The translations under genes and the position numbers were made by a program. Below, in pieces: positions 63,700 through 64,000 of a DNA stretch of 64,000 nt. The notes under the pieces were generated by a model. That model made no database searches. It saw only the letters and a program-made list of their open reading frames with translations, and was not told where the DNA came from. The stretch covers positions 3,888,501 to 3,952,500 of the forward strand of contig CP141143.1 of the NCBI GenBank assembly GCA_035235625.1, given 5' to 3'. The number at the start of each line of letters is the position of its first letter. The stretch's first letter is position 1. The DNA comes from Saururus chinensis. Taxonomy: Eukaryota; Streptophyta; Magnoliopsida; Piperales; Saururaceae.

Positions 63700-64000
63700 G
63701 GGAAAAGAAAATGACTAACCTGATGGGCTCAAACTGGGGGGCTCGATAGCGGAAGAAATGATTAACAAGAGGGGCTTTGTGGCGGAAGTTCAACGGCTCA
63801 ACCGAATGGGCTTGGCGGCGGAAGTTCTGCGGCGGTGACTAACAAGAGGGGCTCAACCCAATGAGATCGGCGGCGGAAGTACAGTGGTGGAGTTGGGTGT
63901 CAAGGACAGAGATGGAGAGGCATCACAGTGGGGTGGGCATTCCTTTTCCGTCGGGCAGGTGAGAGGGAAAATTAAAACCCAGAGTGGGGGTGGGCGACTC
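63700..64000 (-). repeat. Candidate right end of the MULE with GGCGG repeats
   Basis: GGCGGAAGT recurs at intervals (near 63782, 63809, 63871) with AACAAGAGGGGCT (63765, 63841), an imperfect repeat of about 75 bp. The last 40 bases carry GTGGGGGTGGGCGACTC, the candidate inverted terminus. The true end may lie beyond the window. Confidence 0.4.

Larger units (their letters stand above)
53258..64000. mobile_element. Mutator-like element with transposase-OTU and PMD genes, decayed, nested insertions
   Basis: I read this as one large Mutator-like DNA transposon, cut at the right by the window edge. The left end (GTGACACCCACCCCTCTATT ...) and the inverted right end (GAGTCGCCCACCCCCACTCT ...) share CRCCCACCCC followed by a T/A-rich AATT stretch, a plausible degenerate terminal inverted repeat. 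Between them lie a plus-strand MULE transposase ending in an OTU-like domain (53587-56540) and a convergent minus-strand plant-mobile-domain gene (62445-56677). Both are decayed. A solo LTR (56874-60588) and, inside it, a hAT MITE (58861-59156) inserted later. The element extent is inference; the two genes are directly visible. Confidence 0.6.

Overview
The window is nuclear DNA from a flowering plant, almost certainly a eudicot. The evidence is spliced genes with plant-type GT-AG introns, AT-rich intergenic DNA, chloroplast- and mitochondrion-type presequences, and a dense set of plant transposable elements (copia LTR element, solo LTRs, hAT and Stowaway MITEs, tRNA-type SINEs, RTE LINEs, a Mutator-like element carrying a plant mobile domain). 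I cannot name the species.

Layout. 1-364 is the last exon of a gene whose acidic tail ends in a basic KYKSRWD motif like those of splicing factors. 1905-8408 is an old, broken Ty1-copia element with both LTRs and a nested hAT MITE. 8.4-24 kb is gene-poor and holds a large hAT-like element (14336-16514), a solo LTR (17875-19551), a second hAT-like element with a perfect 8-bp target duplication (20466-21569) and two SINE-like copies. 24138-29881 is a complete 10-exon anthranilate synthase alpha-subunit gene (first committed step of tryptophan synthesis, plastid). 30-35 kb is again repeats: several MITEs and a copia pol fragment. 35682-39646 (minus) is an 8-exon organellar-type RNase H1. It lies head-to-head, about 515 bp away, with 40162-45455 (plus), an EMB506-type chloroplast ankyrin protein in which each of four ankyrin repeats is one 99-bp exon. 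EMB506 intron 1 holds a decayed RTE LINE with a SINE inside it. 49681-51281 is a CYCD1-type D cyclin whose exon 2 is one base short in this sequence.

From about 53.26 kb to the window edge I read one large, decayed Mutator-like element. It carries a transposase gene ending in an OTU-like domain on the plus strand, and a convergent plant-mobile-domain (PMD) gene on the minus strand. The PMD gene is split by a 3.7-kb solo LTR with a perfect 5-bp duplication (56874-60588), and that LTR is itself interrupted by a hAT MITE with a perfect 8-bp duplication. This three-level nest gives a clear order of events, and the transposase-OTU plus PMD pairing is the most interesting system in the window.

All exon boundaries were read by eye from splice sites, reading phase and remembered protein families. 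No database search was run.
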